A DNA stretch of 64,000 nucleotides. It comes from Granulosicoccaceae sp. 1_MG-2023. GTDB taxonomy: Bacteria > Pseudomonadota > Gammaproteobacteria > Granulosicoccales > Granulosicoccaceae. The notes under the pieces are model-generated. The model was not told where the DNA came from. It did no database searches and saw nothing but the letters and a program-made list of their open reading frames with translations. Location: positions 1-64,000 of the forward strand of contig JAUOPI010000007.1 in the NCBI GenBank assembly GCA_030546905.1, in the 5' to 3' direction. Below are positions 35,320 through 45,254 of this stretch, piece after piece. The translations under genes and the position numbers were made by a program. Numbering within the stretch: position 1 is the stretch's first letter; each line of letters starts with the position of its first letter.

Positions 35320-36078
35320 ATGGCAAGCCTGAGCGAAATCGTCCAGTACTGCAACGAGCGCCTGCAAGTGGCGCGCTATAGCGACTATTGTCCGAACGGC
35401 TTGCAGGTCGACGGACGGCCTGAGGTGAGCCGCCTGGTCACCGGTGTGACCGCTTCGCAGGCCTTACTTGATGCGGCAGTCGATGCCGGTGCCGATGCTG
35501 TGCTTGTGCATCACGGCTACTTCTGGAAGGGCGAGGCACCGGCGCTGACCGGTATGAAATACCGCCGCATAAGCACGCTGATCCGCCACGATATCAGTCT
35601 TATCGCCTACCACTTGCCACTGGACGGGCATCCGCAGATCGGCAATAACATCAGCCTCGCGCGGCGCCTCGGTCTGACCGCCTGCACGCCGGGCGGCGAC
35701 AGTATGCCGCACAGTATCGTTTTTGTCGGTGAGTTCAGCGAGGCCATGCCGGCCGGCGCGCTGGCCGCCTTGCTCGGTGAAAAGCTTGCCCGTCAGCCCC
35801 TGTGGGTTAGCGGCGGCGAGCAAGCGGTACGCCGGGTCGCTATCTGTACCGGCGGTGCGCAGGGCTATATCGGTCTGGCGGCGGAGTTGGGGGCGGATGC
35901 CTTTATCACCGGCGAGGCCTCCGAGCAGACCACGCATATCGCCCGCGAAGAGGGAATCCATTTCTTTGCCGCCGGTCATCACGCCACCGAGCGCTACGGC
36001 GTGCAGGCGCTGGGCGAAGAGTTGGCCGCGAAGTTTTCGTTACAGCATCAGTTCATCGATGTGGATAACCCGGTCTGA
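35320..36078 (+). CDS. ybgI: Nif3-like dinuclear metal-centre protein (YbgI)
   Basis: A 252-residue Nif3/GTP cyclohydrolase-I-type-2 family protein that forms a toroidal hexamer with a two-metal site. Motifs include CPNGLQVDG, DAVLVHHGYFWKGE and YHLPLDGHPQIGNNI, then GAQGYIGLAAELGADAFITGE and AAGHHATERYG, the metal-ligand His/Glu segments. The start follows AAAGGAG. The biochemical function of the family is unsettled, and metal-cofactor handling is only a hypothesis. It is monocistronic, ahead of petABC. Confidence 0.92.
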   Translation: MASLSEIVQYCNERLQVARYSDYCPNGLQVDGRPEVSRLVTGVTASQALLDAAVDAGADAVLVHHGYFWKGEAPALTGMKYRRISTLIRHDISLIAYHLPLDGHPQIGNNISLARRLGLTACTPGGDSMPHSIVFVGEFSEAMPAGALAALLGEKLARQPLWVSGGEQAVRRVAICTGGAQGYIGLAAELGADAFITGEASEQTTHIAREEGIHFFAAGHHATERYGVQALGEELAAKFSLQHQFIDVDNPV

Positions 36079-36315
36079 GTGGCGGGCAAAGCCCGTGCGG
36101 CAGGCGCACACGGCGGAGCAGAGAAGGGGTAAACCCACAAAAGAACTGCGACATTTTGTCTGGGTGTGCTAAAATTCCAGCGTTTTTTTGGACTCGCAAT
36201 GGAAGTGCGCTTTCCAAGGCAAATTTCCTGAAACCGGCTGTTTGAGTTGCCTTTATTGGTGGCCCGCATGGTGCGGTTTTTTCAAGAATTTTTTTTCAAA
36301 TCTGGAGTTAGTCTC

Positions 36316-36942
36316 ATGGCATCAGAGACCGTAGCGACACAATGCTCCTTCTCGACCGACAACGTCGACAAAAAGAAGCGCAGGCTTCTGATTGCCGGCG
36401 CTTCAGTAGTCGGTGGGGCGGGCGTCGCCGCCCTGGCCGTACCTTTCGTCACCTCCATGTCGCCGAGTGCGCGTGCGTTGGCGGCAGGTGCACCGGTCGA
36501 GGTGGATATCAGTAAGCTGGCCCCGGGCCAGTTGATGACTGTCGAATGGCGTGGCAAGCCGGTGTGGGTGGTTTCCCGCACGGAAGAAACGCTGAACAAT
36601 CTGCCGAAGAACGACGCCCATCTGCGTGATCCGCAGTCAGAAGTCCCGCAACAGCCGGAATACGCGCAGAACGAAACCCGTTCAATCCGTCCGGAAGTGC
36701 TGGTGGTGATCGGTATCTGCACCCACCTCGGTTGCTCGCCGACTTACCGTCCTGATCTCGCGCCTGCGGATCTGGGTGAGAGCTGGCTCGGCGGTTTCTT
36801 CTGCCCGTGCCACGGTTCGCGCTTTGATTTCGCCGGCCGCGTTTTCCAGGGTGTACCGGCACCGACTAACCTCGAGATCCCGCCGCATCAGTATTTGTCC
36901 GATTCGCGCATTCTCATCGGTGAAGACGGAGGAGCTGCATAA
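36316..36942 (+). CDS. petA: Ubiquinol-cytochrome c reductase Rieske iron-sulfur subunit
   Basis: Rieske [2Fe-2S] subunit of the cytochrome bc1 complex. The 208-residue protein has an N-terminal twin-arginine-type segment (KKKRRLLIAG) and one transmembrane helix (GASVVGGAGVAALAVPF), so Tat export is likely. Cluster ligands are in CTHLGC and CPCHGS, with the disulfide Cys in the same two boxes. The ATG at 36316 follows CTGGAG; an upstream frame is not family-like. Its stop overlaps petB. Confidence 0.97.
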   Translation: MASETVATQCSFSTDNVDKKKRRLLIAGASVVGGAGVAALAVPFVTSMSPSARALAAGAPVEVDISKLAPGQLMTVEWRGKPVWVVSRTEETLNNLPKNDAHLRDPQSEVPQQPEYAQNETRSIRPEVLVVIGICTHLGCSPTYRPDLAPADLGESWLGGFFCPCHGSRFDFAGRVFQGVPAPTNLEIPPHQYLSDSRILIGEDGGAA

Positions 36943-38174
36943 TGGCTGCAGAACAGCAAGGCAAAGGCCTGATGGGCTGGATAGACGCGCGTCTGCCGGT
37001 CACTGAAGCCTGGAAAAAACACCTCGCCGAATACTACGCGCCGAAGAACTTCAACTTCTGGTACTACTTCGGTTCTCTGGCGCTGCTGGTGCTGGTCATC
37101 CAGATTGTCACCGGTATCTTCCTGACCATGAACTACAAGCCTGACGGTGAGCTGGCTTTCCGTTCGGTCGAGTACATCATGCGTGACGTCAACTGGGGTT
37201 GGCTGATCCGCTATATGCACTCCACCGGCGCGTCAGCCTTCTTTATCGTGGTTTATCTGCATATGTTCCGCGGTCTCATGTACGGCTCTTACAAAAAGCC
37301 GCGTGAGCTGATCTGGATCTTCGGTATGCTGATCTACGTGGCGCTGATGGCTGAGGCCTTCATGGGTTATCTGCTGCCCTGGGGTCAGATGTCCTACTGG
37401 GGTGCGCAGGTTATTATCTCCCTGTTCGGTGCCATTCCGTTCGGCATCGGCGATGCGATCACGCTCTGGCTCAAAGGTGACTTTATCGTTTCCGATGCCA
37501 CGCTGAACCGTTTCTTTGCGCTGCACGTTATCGCCGTGCCGCTGATTCTGGTGATGCTGGTGGTGGCGCACATTCTGGCGCTGCACGAAGTCGGTTCCAA
37601 CAACCCGGACGGCGTCGAGATCAAAAAGAACAAAAACGAAGACGGTATCCCGGTCGACGGTATTCCTTTCCACCCGTACTACACGGTGAAGGATATTGTC
37701 GGTGTTGCGGGCTTCCTGATCGTGTTCTTCGCGATTATCTTCTTTGCTCCGGAAATGGGCGGCTACTTCCTTGAGCACGCCAACTTCGATCCGGCTGATC
37801 CGCTGAAAACGCCTGAGCATATCGCGCCGGTTTGGTACTTCACGCCGTTCTACGCGATTCTGCGTGCGGTGCCCGATAAACTCGGCGGTGTTATTGCCAT
37901 GGGTGCGGCGATTGTGGTGCTGTTCTTCCTGCCCTGGATTGACCGCAACAACGTGAAATCCATCCGCTACCGCTCGCTGGCTTACAAAGTCAACCTGTGG
38001 CTGTTTGCGGTTGCCTTTGTTGTGCTCGGTTACTTCGGTATGCAGGCACCGACCCCGATGGGTACCCTGATTTCGCAGCTTTGTTCAGTCATTTATTTTG
38101 GCTTTTTTGTCGCGCTGTTCTTTATCAGCAAAATGGAAAAAACCAAGCCTGTACCAGAGAGGGTGACGCACTGA
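36942..38174 (+). CDS. petB: Cytochrome b subunit of the bc1 complex
   Basis: Integral membrane subunit carrying two b hemes and the quinol oxidation and reduction sites. The 410-residue protein has about eight to nine helices. Heme-ligating and quinone-site segments such as IRYMHSTGASAFFIVVYLHMFRG, GYLLPWGQMSYWGAQVI and the RFFALHVIAVPLILVMLVVAHILALHEVGS are clear. The PEWY-type loop reads PVWYFTPFYA here. It overlaps petC at the stop (TGATG). Confidence 0.97.
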   Translation: MAAEQQGKGLMGWIDARLPVTEAWKKHLAEYYAPKNFNFWYYFGSLALLVLVIQIVTGIFLTMNYKPDGELAFRSVEYIMRDVNWGWLIRYMHSTGASAFFIVVYLHMFRGLMYGSYKKPRELIWIFGMLIYVALMAEAFMGYLLPWGQMSYWGAQVIISLFGAIPFGIGDAITLWLKGDFIVSDATLNRFFALHVIAVPLILVMLVVAHILALHEVGSNNPDGVEIKKNKNEDGIPVDGIPFHPYYTVKDIVGVAGFLIVFFAIIFFAPEMGGYFLEHANFDPADPLKTPEHIAPVWYFTPFYAILRAVPDKLGGVIAMGAAIVVLFFLPWIDRNNVKSIRYRSLAYKVNLWLFAVAFVVLGYFGMQAPTPMGTLISQLCSVIYFGFFVALFFISKMEKTKPVPERVTH

Positions 38175-38938
38175 TGAAAACCAGAACACTTTTCACGGCG
38201 GTGATTATGTCGCTGGTGCCGGTATTCGGCTTTGCGGCGTCCGGCGTACACCTGGATTCCGTTGATCTTGATCCGACGGATCAGGCGTCTTTGCAGCGTG
38301 GCGCAAAAGTCTTTATGAACTACTGCGCCGGCTGTCATAGTGCTGATTACGCGCGCTACAACCGCATGGCCAAAGACATCGGTCTGAGCGAAGAACAGGT
38401 CTCTGAAAACCTGATCTTCACCACCGATGACAACGGCGAGCGTACCAAGGTCGGTTCTCTGATCTTCAGCAATATGAACAAGGACTTCGGTAAGCAGGCT
38501 TTCGGTACGACGCCGCCGAATCTGGCGCTGATCGCCCGTTCACGCGGTACCGACTACCTCTATACCTATCTGCGTACGTTCTATCTGGACCCGTCGCGTC
38601 CGGTCGGGGTGAACAACCTGGCTTTCCCGGGCGTCGGTATGCCGCACGTACTGTGGAAACTGCAGGGGCTGAAGCAGCCTGTGTATGAGACGACAACAGA
38701 CGAGAACGGTCATGAGCATGAGGAGCTTGTCCGCTTCGAGACTGTCGTCGAAGGTACGCTGAGCGAAGAAGAGTATGATTCGCTGGTGACTGACCTGGTG
38801 AACTTCCTCGATTACCTTGCTGATCCGATCAAGGTTGAGCGTCACCGGCTCGGTATCGTGGTTATGTTGTTCCTGTTTATTTTCCTCGGCGTGGCAATCA
38901 TGCTGAAGAAGGAATTCTGGAAAGACGTTACCAAGTAA
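38174..38938 (+). CDS. petC: Cytochrome c1 subunit of the bc1 complex
   Basis: Membrane-anchored c-type cytochrome that passes electrons from the Rieske protein to soluble cytochrome c. The 254-residue protein has a signal peptide (LVPVFGFAASG), the heme-binding motif CAGCH near residue 52, an axial Met in FPGVGMPHVLW and a C-terminal membrane anchor (LGIVVMLFLFIFLGVAIML). It is the last gene of petABC, which ends in a terminator. Confidence 0.96.
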   Translation: MKTRTLFTAVIMSLVPVFGFAASGVHLDSVDLDPTDQASLQRGAKVFMNYCAGCHSADYARYNRMAKDIGLSEEQVSENLIFTTDDNGERTKVGSLIFSNMNKDFGKQAFGTTPPNLALIARSRGTDYLYTYLRTFYLDPSRPVGVNNLAFPGVGMPHVLWKLQGLKQPVYETTTDENGHEHEELVRFETVVEGTLSEEEYDSLVTDLVNFLDYLADPIKVERHRLGIVVMLFLFIFLGVAIMLKKEFWKDVTK

Positions 38939-38963
38939 TTCACCGGTAAGTCATTGAATCATG

Positions 38964-38999
38964 GCGGGCCCGCGACCAATGTAGGCCCGTCTTTTTTTG
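38964..38999 (+). terminator. Intrinsic terminator after petABC
   Basis: CGGGCC (38965-38970) pairs with GGCCCG (38984-38989), followed by a T-rich run of seven T after one C. The 13-nt loop is rather long, but position and U-tract fit termination of petABC before sspA. Confidence 0.7.
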
Positions 39000-39035
39000 T
39001 TTTAGGGCGCAAACAATCAGCCCGGAGAGTAAAAC

Positions 39036-39659
39036 GTGTCGACCATTGCAAACCGCCGTTCAGTCATGATGCTCTATTCTTCTGCAGACTCCATTCACTG
39101 CCACCGCGTTCGTCTGGTGTTGGCCGAGAAAGACATCACTGTAGATATTGAGACTATTGATCCGGACAACAAGCCGGAAGATCTGTTGCACCTCAATCCT
39201 TACAATTCCATTCCGACGCTTATCGACCGCGACCTGGTTCTCTATGATGCGCGGGTGATTTCCGAATATTTGGATGAGCGCTTTCCGCACCCGCCGCTGA
39301 TGCCGGTTGATCCCGTCTCGCGGGCGCAATCACGGCTGGCGTTGTACCGGATCGAGCAGGACTGGTATTCACTGCTGCCGGATCTGGAAAGCGGGGATGC
39401 AAAAAAACAGGCGAAAGCGGCCAAGATTCTGCGTGATTCGCTGATCGCTGCTGCCGATGTTTTTGCCGTGAAGCCGTTTTTCCTCAGCGACGAATTCTCG
39501 CTGGTGGATGCCACGCTGGCGCCGCTGCTGTGGCGTTTGGGTAAATACGGTATCGAACTGCCGGGTTCGGCCAAAGCGGTTACCGACTACGCCGACCGTT
39601 TGTTCCGCCGGGATGCTTTTGAACTGAGTCTCTCTGAAGCTGAACGGGAAATGCGTTAA
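39036..39659 (+). CDS. sspA: Stringent starvation protein A
   Basis: An RNA-polymerase-associated regulator with a glutathione-transferase fold that in relatives lowers H-NS and supports stationary-phase, acid and virulence gene expression. The 207-residue protein has RRSVMMLYSSADSIHCHRVRLVLAEK at its N-terminus, LIDRDLVLYDARVISEYLDERFPHPPLMP, and the helical C-terminal domain. The start is a GTG behind GGAGAG. It is followed 27 bp later by sspB, the conserved order. Confidence 0.95.
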   Translation: MSTIANRRSVMMLYSSADSIHCHRVRLVLAEKDITVDIETIDPDNKPEDLLHLNPYNSIPTLIDRDLVLYDARVISEYLDERFPHPPLMPVDPVSRAQSRLALYRIEQDWYSLLPDLESGDAKKQAKAAKILRDSLIAAADVFAVKPFFLSDEFSLVDATLAPLLWRLGKYGIELPGSAKAVTDYADRLFRRDAFELSLSEAEREMR

Positions 39660-39685
39660 TCCGGCCTGACCGGGAGAATGGTGCT

Positions 39686-40132
39686 ATGACTTCTTCAAGA
39701 CCCTACATTATCCGGGCTATTTATGAATGGATCGTGGATAACGGCCTGACGCCTTATATCCTTGTCGATACGCATTCCGAAGCCGTTGTGGTGCCGCGCG
39801 ATTACATCGAGAACAACCGGATTATCCTCAATATCAGCATGCAGGCGACCCAGGGGCTGGCGCTGGAAAACGACAATGTGAGTTTCAGTGCCCGCTTTGG
39901 CGGTAAGCCGATGAATGTGTTTGTGCCGACCTCCAGCGTGCTGGCGATCTACGCGCAGGAGAACGGGCAGGGGATGATGTTCGGCGAGGCTGAGGAGCCT
40001 CAGATCGGGGCTGGCGCAGAAACGCCTGCGCCGGCGGCAGAGGGTTCGCCGGAACGACCGGGCGGTCCGGATGACGATCCTTCAGGTCCGTCCGGCGGCG
40101 GCAAAAAGCCCAGTCTGAAAATCGTTAAATAA
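39686..40132 (+). CDS. sspB: ClpXP adaptor protein SspB
   Basis: Binds ssrA-tagged and some other proteins and delivers them to ClpXP. The 148-residue protein has the substrate-binding core (PYIIRAIYEWIVDNGLTPYILVDTH, IILNISMQATQGLALENDNVSFSARFGG, VPTSSVLAIYAQENGQGMMF). A flexible Pro/Glu/Gly-rich linker ends in LKIVK, matching the short C-terminal motif that docks on ClpX. It shares its operon with sspA. Confidence 0.96.
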   Translation: MTSSRPYIIRAIYEWIVDNGLTPYILVDTHSEAVVVPRDYIENNRIILNISMQATQGLALENDNVSFSARFGGKPMNVFVPTSSVLAIYAQENGQGMMFGEAEEPQIGAGAETPAPAAEGSPERPGGPDDDPSGPSGGGKKPSLKIVK

Positions 40133-40140
40133 ACCGTGGG

Positions 40141-41125
<985 letters not shown>

Positions 41126-41152
41126 GGAAGCTCCTTTTCCGTCGTGTAGTGT

Positions 41153-43039
41153 TTAGTTCTCCTCCGGCGCGGCGAAGGGGTTGTCGACGATGACGGCTTT
41201 GCCGTCGACGTATTTTGCCCAGTGCAAATGCCGGTGGATGCGGTTTTGTGCGCTCATGCTCAGCTCACCGGTGTTGCCGGCAAAGCGGTACTGCGGATCG
41301 TCGTGCATTTTCTCCAGCTGGCCCAGCATATTGAACGCATCCACGCCCATGGCGTAGAGCCGGGCGTAAGCGCGGTTATCGCCCCAGTGCGTGTTGATGG
41401 TCTCGCGCTCAGGGCTGCCGGCATTGGTGCTTTCCACGGCCCAGGGCGTGTCGGTGAACAGGATGTTGTTCAGGTCGCTGTCCTGGCGTGTGCCGTCGCT
41501 TGCATTATTGGCCCGTGAGCTGGCCATGATGGGCAGATCGCCGGCGCGGAAAAACTGCAACTGTGGCCGGATCATGCGTGCCTGACGGGCGTCGGCGGTG
41601 ATGTAAATCATATTGGCGTCCTGGCGGACTACCGGCTCGAAGCGCAACTGTCGGCCCAGCGTTGATTGCAGGGTGCGGCGACGGGCTTTGCTTTCGTTGA
41701 TTTTCAGTACCTCTTGCAGCGCCTGGCTGTAATCGTAGCTGTCCGGTGGCAGGAGCGCGCTGCCGACAACCTGGCCGCCGCCTTCGGTCAGTGTGCGCTC
41801 AAAAGCCGCGGCGAGGCGCTGGGACAGGGCGTCGTCGGCGGTCAGCACGACGGCGCGGGTCAGGCCTTCGGCCAGAGCGCGTTGCGCGGCAGAGGCGGCC
41901 TCGTCTTCCGGCAGCAGGCCGAACTGATAGAGTTCAGCCGGCAGGGTTGCGTTGTCTGTGCTGTAGTTCAGGGCCAGCGTCGGTACGGGCAGTGATGCCT
42001 GCATGGCCAGCATGTTGACATTGTTTTTGCTCAAGGGGCCGACCGCCAGGGTTGCGCCGCTTTCGACGGCGCGACGGTACAGACTGACGAAGTCGGCCGA
42101 GCCGGTGTCGTAGAAATGCAGTTGCCCGGAGGCGTTTTCAGGGGCTGACAGATAGGCGGTGATCATGCCGTCGCGCAAGGCGCGGCCGGCCGCGGCGGTG
42201 CGTCCGCTGAGCGGCAGGAAGGCCGCGATGCTGTGCTGAACCGGCGCTTGCGGCAGGCTGCTGCGTGCCTCGGCGATGACGCTTTCGGAATAGCCTTGTG
42301 AGGCCGGGTGGTTGGGAAAGCGTGAGGACCACAGGGCCAGACGGCGGTCCAGTTGGTGGCTGGAATTGTTGTCCCTCAGCAGCAGGGCAAGTTCGAGCCA
42401 GCCCTGGTAGGCATCGCCGTGCACCTTCAGGGTCATAGACTGCAGGGTTTCGGTGGGTTGCTCGTCGAGCAGTTCCCAGATGATCTGATGATTGGTGGCG
42501 CGGGCGCCTTTTTGCGTCAGCAGGGAATCGAGATTGACCCGGGCGGCCAGTTCCTCGTCGGGCTGCTCCAGGCGCGCGTAGGCGCCGGCCCGGACTTCGT
42601 AAATACGGGCGCGGGTGGTGGCGTCGAAAATTCCTGCCGGATCGGGCAGGCGTGTCAGTGCCGATTGCGCCTCGCCGTTAATCAGGTCGGCCTTGGCCAG
42701 CAGTATGTTGTAGCGGTTTTGCAAGTCAGGTGCAGGCAGTGGCGGGCTGATGGCCTGCAGACGCAGTTGTCCGCCTTCGGCATAAAGTCCGTTGTCGATC
42801 AGGGTCTCGGCGGCCAGCAGTTGCAGGTGGGCTTTTTCGGTCGGATCATCCGAGCGTTCGGCCAGTTTGGCGTAGGTTTCGGAGGCGCGTTGGTAATTGC
42901 CGCCCTTGGCTGCGGTGCGGGCCGATTCCACATTGGTTGCGCCGGAGTAGCTGCCGCTGCCCGGCATGGTTTGACAGGCGCTGAGCGAGACTATCAGGGC
43001 GCCTAGCAGGGCCGCTTTGGGTATGAAGCGCGTGGACAC
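41153..43039 (-). CDS. lpoA: PBP1A activator lipoprotein LpoA
   Basis: Outer-membrane lipoprotein that stimulates penicillin-binding protein 1A. The protein is about 628 residues. A lipobox (SLSACQT) is followed by an N-terminal TPR-like domain (residues ~30-230, tandem Ala-rich helices) and a C-terminal periplasmic-binding-protein-like domain (IAAFLPLSGRTAAAGRALRDGMI, VGPLSKNNV, YITADARQARMIRPQL). The GTG at 43039, 6 nt after GGAGGA, gives the family-like N-terminus. It is divergent from rsmI. Confidence 0.93.
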   Translation of the reverse strand: MSTRFIPKAALLGALIVSLSACQTMPGSGSYSGATNVESARTAAKGGNYQRASETYAKLAERSDDPTEKAHLQLLAAETLIDNGLYAEGGQLRLQAISPPLPAPDLQNRYNILLAKADLINGEAQSALTRLPDPAGIFDATTRARIYEVRAGAYARLEQPDEELAARVNLDSLLTQKGARATNHQIIWELLDEQPTETLQSMTLKVHGDAYQGWLELALLLRDNNSSHQLDRRLALWSSRFPNHPASQGYSESVIAEARSSLPQAPVQHSIAAFLPLSGRTAAAGRALRDGMITAYLSAPENASGQLHFYDTGSADFVSLYRRAVESGATLAVGPLSKNNVNMLAMQASLPVPTLALNYSTDNATLPAELYQFGLLPEDEAASAAQRALAEGLTRAVVLTADDALSQRLAAAFERTLTEGGGQVVGSALLPPDSYDYSQALQEVLKINESKARRRTLQSTLGRQLRFEPVVRQDANMIYITADARQARMIRPQLQFFRAGDLPIMASSRANNASDGTRQDSDLNNILFTDTPWAVESTNAGSPERETINTHWGDNRAYARLYAMGVDAFNMLGQLEKMHDDPQYRFAGNTGELSMSAQNRIHRHLHWAKYVDGKAVIVDNPFAAPEEN

Positions 43040-43125
43040 TGTAAATCCTCCGGTCACTGAACCATAATCGCCGGCATTGTACAGCAACGGCTCCGAATAG
43101 CGGAGCGGCACTGCCGGGGAGCAAT

Positions 43126-43971
43126 GTGGAAGACGGAATACTCTATATCGTGGCGACGCCGATCGGTAATCTGGGCGATATCACCGGGCGCGCGTTGCAG
43201 GTGCTGGCCGGGGCCGATCTTATCTGTGCCGAGGATACGCGCCACAGCAAGCACCTGCTGAGCGCCTGTGGCATTGCTGCCACGCAACTGCTGTCCCTGC
43301 ATGAGCACAATGAGGCGCAGCGCATCTCGTTGGTGCTGGAGCGGCTGCGTAGCGGCAACTCGGTGGCGCTGATCAGCGATGCGGGCACGCCGCTTATCAG
43401 TGACCCGGGTTACCGCCTTGTCACGGCCTGTCACGAGGCCGGGCTGCGGGTCAGTCCGGTGCCCGGGCCCAGTGCGCTGACCGCGGCGCTGTCGGTGGCG
43501 GGGCTGCCCACCGATCGCTTTTTGTTTGCCGGTTTTCCGCCCGCCAAAGACAGTGCGCGGCGGCAGTGGTTCGGGGAGTTGGCTGCCCGTGAAGAAACCC
43601 TGGTGTTCTATGAGTCACGGCACCGGATTACCGCTTCTCTGCAGGCCATGGCCGAGGCCTTCGGCGGGGCGCGCCGGCTGACGTTGTTGCGTGAGATTAC
43701 CAAGCAATTTGAAACGGTTCTGCATGGCACGCTGGACGAGGTGCTGGCGCGCGTCGGCGCGGACCCGAACCAGCAGCGCGGTGAATTCGTCCTGGTGGTC
43801 GGCGGTGCGCCGGTGCAGGCGTCTGGCGACGAGCAGGCGCGGCAGCTGTTGGCGCTGTTGTTGCCGGATGTCGGGGTTAAGCGCGCGGCAGAGATCGCTG
43901 CCGGCTTTCTCGGTGAGAAGAAAAACCGCCTCTATAAGCTGGCCTTGGCGATGGGTCAGGAAAAAAGCTGA
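43126..43971 (+). CDS. rsmI: 16S rRNA 2'-O-ribose C1402 methyltransferase
   Basis: Methylates C1402 of 16S rRNA in the decoding centre. The 281-residue protein is of the tetrapyrrole-methylase (YraL) fold: YIVATPIGNLGDITGRAL, CAEDTRHSKHLL, ALISDAGTPLISDPG, PGPSALTAALSVAGL and FYESRHRI. The start is GTG, with GGGGAG just upstream. Its stop is followed 45 bp later by rnpB, a gene pair common in gammaproteobacteria. Confidence 0.96.
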   Translation: MEDGILYIVATPIGNLGDITGRALQVLAGADLICAEDTRHSKHLLSACGIAATQLLSLHEHNEAQRISLVLERLRSGNSVALISDAGTPLISDPGYRLVTACHEAGLRVSPVPGPSALTAALSVAGLPTDRFLFAGFPPAKDSARRQWFGELAAREETLVFYESRHRITASLQAMAEAFGGARRLTLLREITKQFETVLHGTLDEVLARVGADPNQQRGEFVLVVGGAPVQASGDEQARQLLALLLPDVGVKRAAEIAAGFLGEKKNRLYKLALAMGQEKS

Positions 43972-43985
43972 AAACAGCCGTAGGT

Positions 43986-44396
<411 letters not shown>

Positions 44397-44655
44397 CCTG
44401 TCCAAGGCGTTTGTTGCGCTGTTGCCGCAGCGGATGTAACACCGTCACGGTGACTGTAAATTGTCGCCGGATGTTCTCCTTCTTTTCTTAAAGTCAAATC
44501 TAACTTACTTATCTAAGCGCCTGAAATATCGCGCTTTGCCTTTCTGTGTCCTCTTTATAATGTTCTCTAAGCTGTTGTCTCGTAAGTAAAAACTTGTGGA
44601 GCAGGCGGGTTTTTACCTTGATTCCCGCAGGGCGACTTAATATAGTGTCGCTCGG

Positions 44656-44690
44656 TGGGGAAAAGTAGGTCAGTGTGGGGGAAAGTGGAG
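44656..44690 (+). promoter_or_regulatory. MraZ operator: four direct repeats at 10-bp spacing
   Basis: TGGGG, TAGGT, TGGGG and TGGAG start at 44656, 44666, 44676 and 44686, each 5 bp long and separated by exactly 5 bp. This is the known MraZ recognition pattern of TGGGN repeats. It lies right after the -10 element at the expected +1, so MraZ would block its own operon. Confidence 0.85.
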
Positions 44691-44723
44691 AATAAACCGG
44701 CGAATCCGCGGTAGCACATCACT

Positions 44724-45182
44724 ATGTTTCGTGGATTTCAGACACTCAATCTCGACAGCAAAGGTCGGTTGGCGATGCCATCGAAGTATCGTGAGCGCCT
44801 GTCTGCTGAAGAATCCGGCGAGATGATCGTCACCATGAGTATCAAGAAGTGTCTGGAGATTTATCCGCTTTCCGAATGGGAGCAGGTTGAGCAAAAGCTG
44901 ATGAATTTGCCCTCCTTTGACAAAACGGCCCGCCTCGTACGCGATCTCTATTTCAACAGTCAGCACGAAGTGAAGCTTGATGCCGGTGGCCGGATTCTGG
45001 TGCCGCAGGTGTTGCGTGATCAGATCGGTCTTAACAAGAGTGTGGTGTTGTCCGGCCAGGGCAAGAAGTTTGAGCTCTGGGATGAACCGGTCTGGACGGC
45101 ACGCTTCAGTGAAGTGGTGGCGCAGATCGAAGAGATCGACTGGGAAGAGGTGAGTCCCGAACTGGCAGCGTTGTCGCTGTAA
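44724..45182 (+). CDS. mraZ: Transcriptional regulator MraZ
   Basis: First gene of the division and cell-wall cluster; a ring-forming DNA-binding repressor of that cluster. The 152-residue protein consists of two AbrB/MraZ-like halves: FRGFQTLNLDSKGRLAMPSKYRE, and the repeat SQHEVKLDAGGRILVPQVLRDQIG. Each has the DxxGRxxxP DNA-contact motif. Autorepression through the operator immediately upstream is expected. The stop is followed by a small hairpin (45192-45213). Confidence 0.96.
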   Translation: MFRGFQTLNLDSKGRLAMPSKYRERLSAEESGEMIVTMSIKKCLEIYPLSEWEQVEQKLMNLPSFDKTARLVRDLYFNSQHEVKLDAGGRILVPQVLRDQIGLNKSVVLSGQGKKFELWDEPVWTARFSEVVAQIEEIDWEEVSPELAALSL

Positions 45183-45191
45183 TGGCTGCTT

Positions 45192-45213
45192 CCCGCGATG
45201 TCTTTGTCGCGGG
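45192..45213 (+). promoter_or_regulatory. Hairpin between mraZ and rsmH
   Basis: CCCGCGA (45192-45198) pairs with TCGCGGG (45207-45213), followed by only three T residues. It may attenuate transcription or protect the mraZ end; the 72-bp gap is otherwise unremarkable. Confidence 0.35.
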
Positions 45214-45254
45214 TTTGTACGTAATAAAACATAACTAAAAAGCGATCGGGGTGA

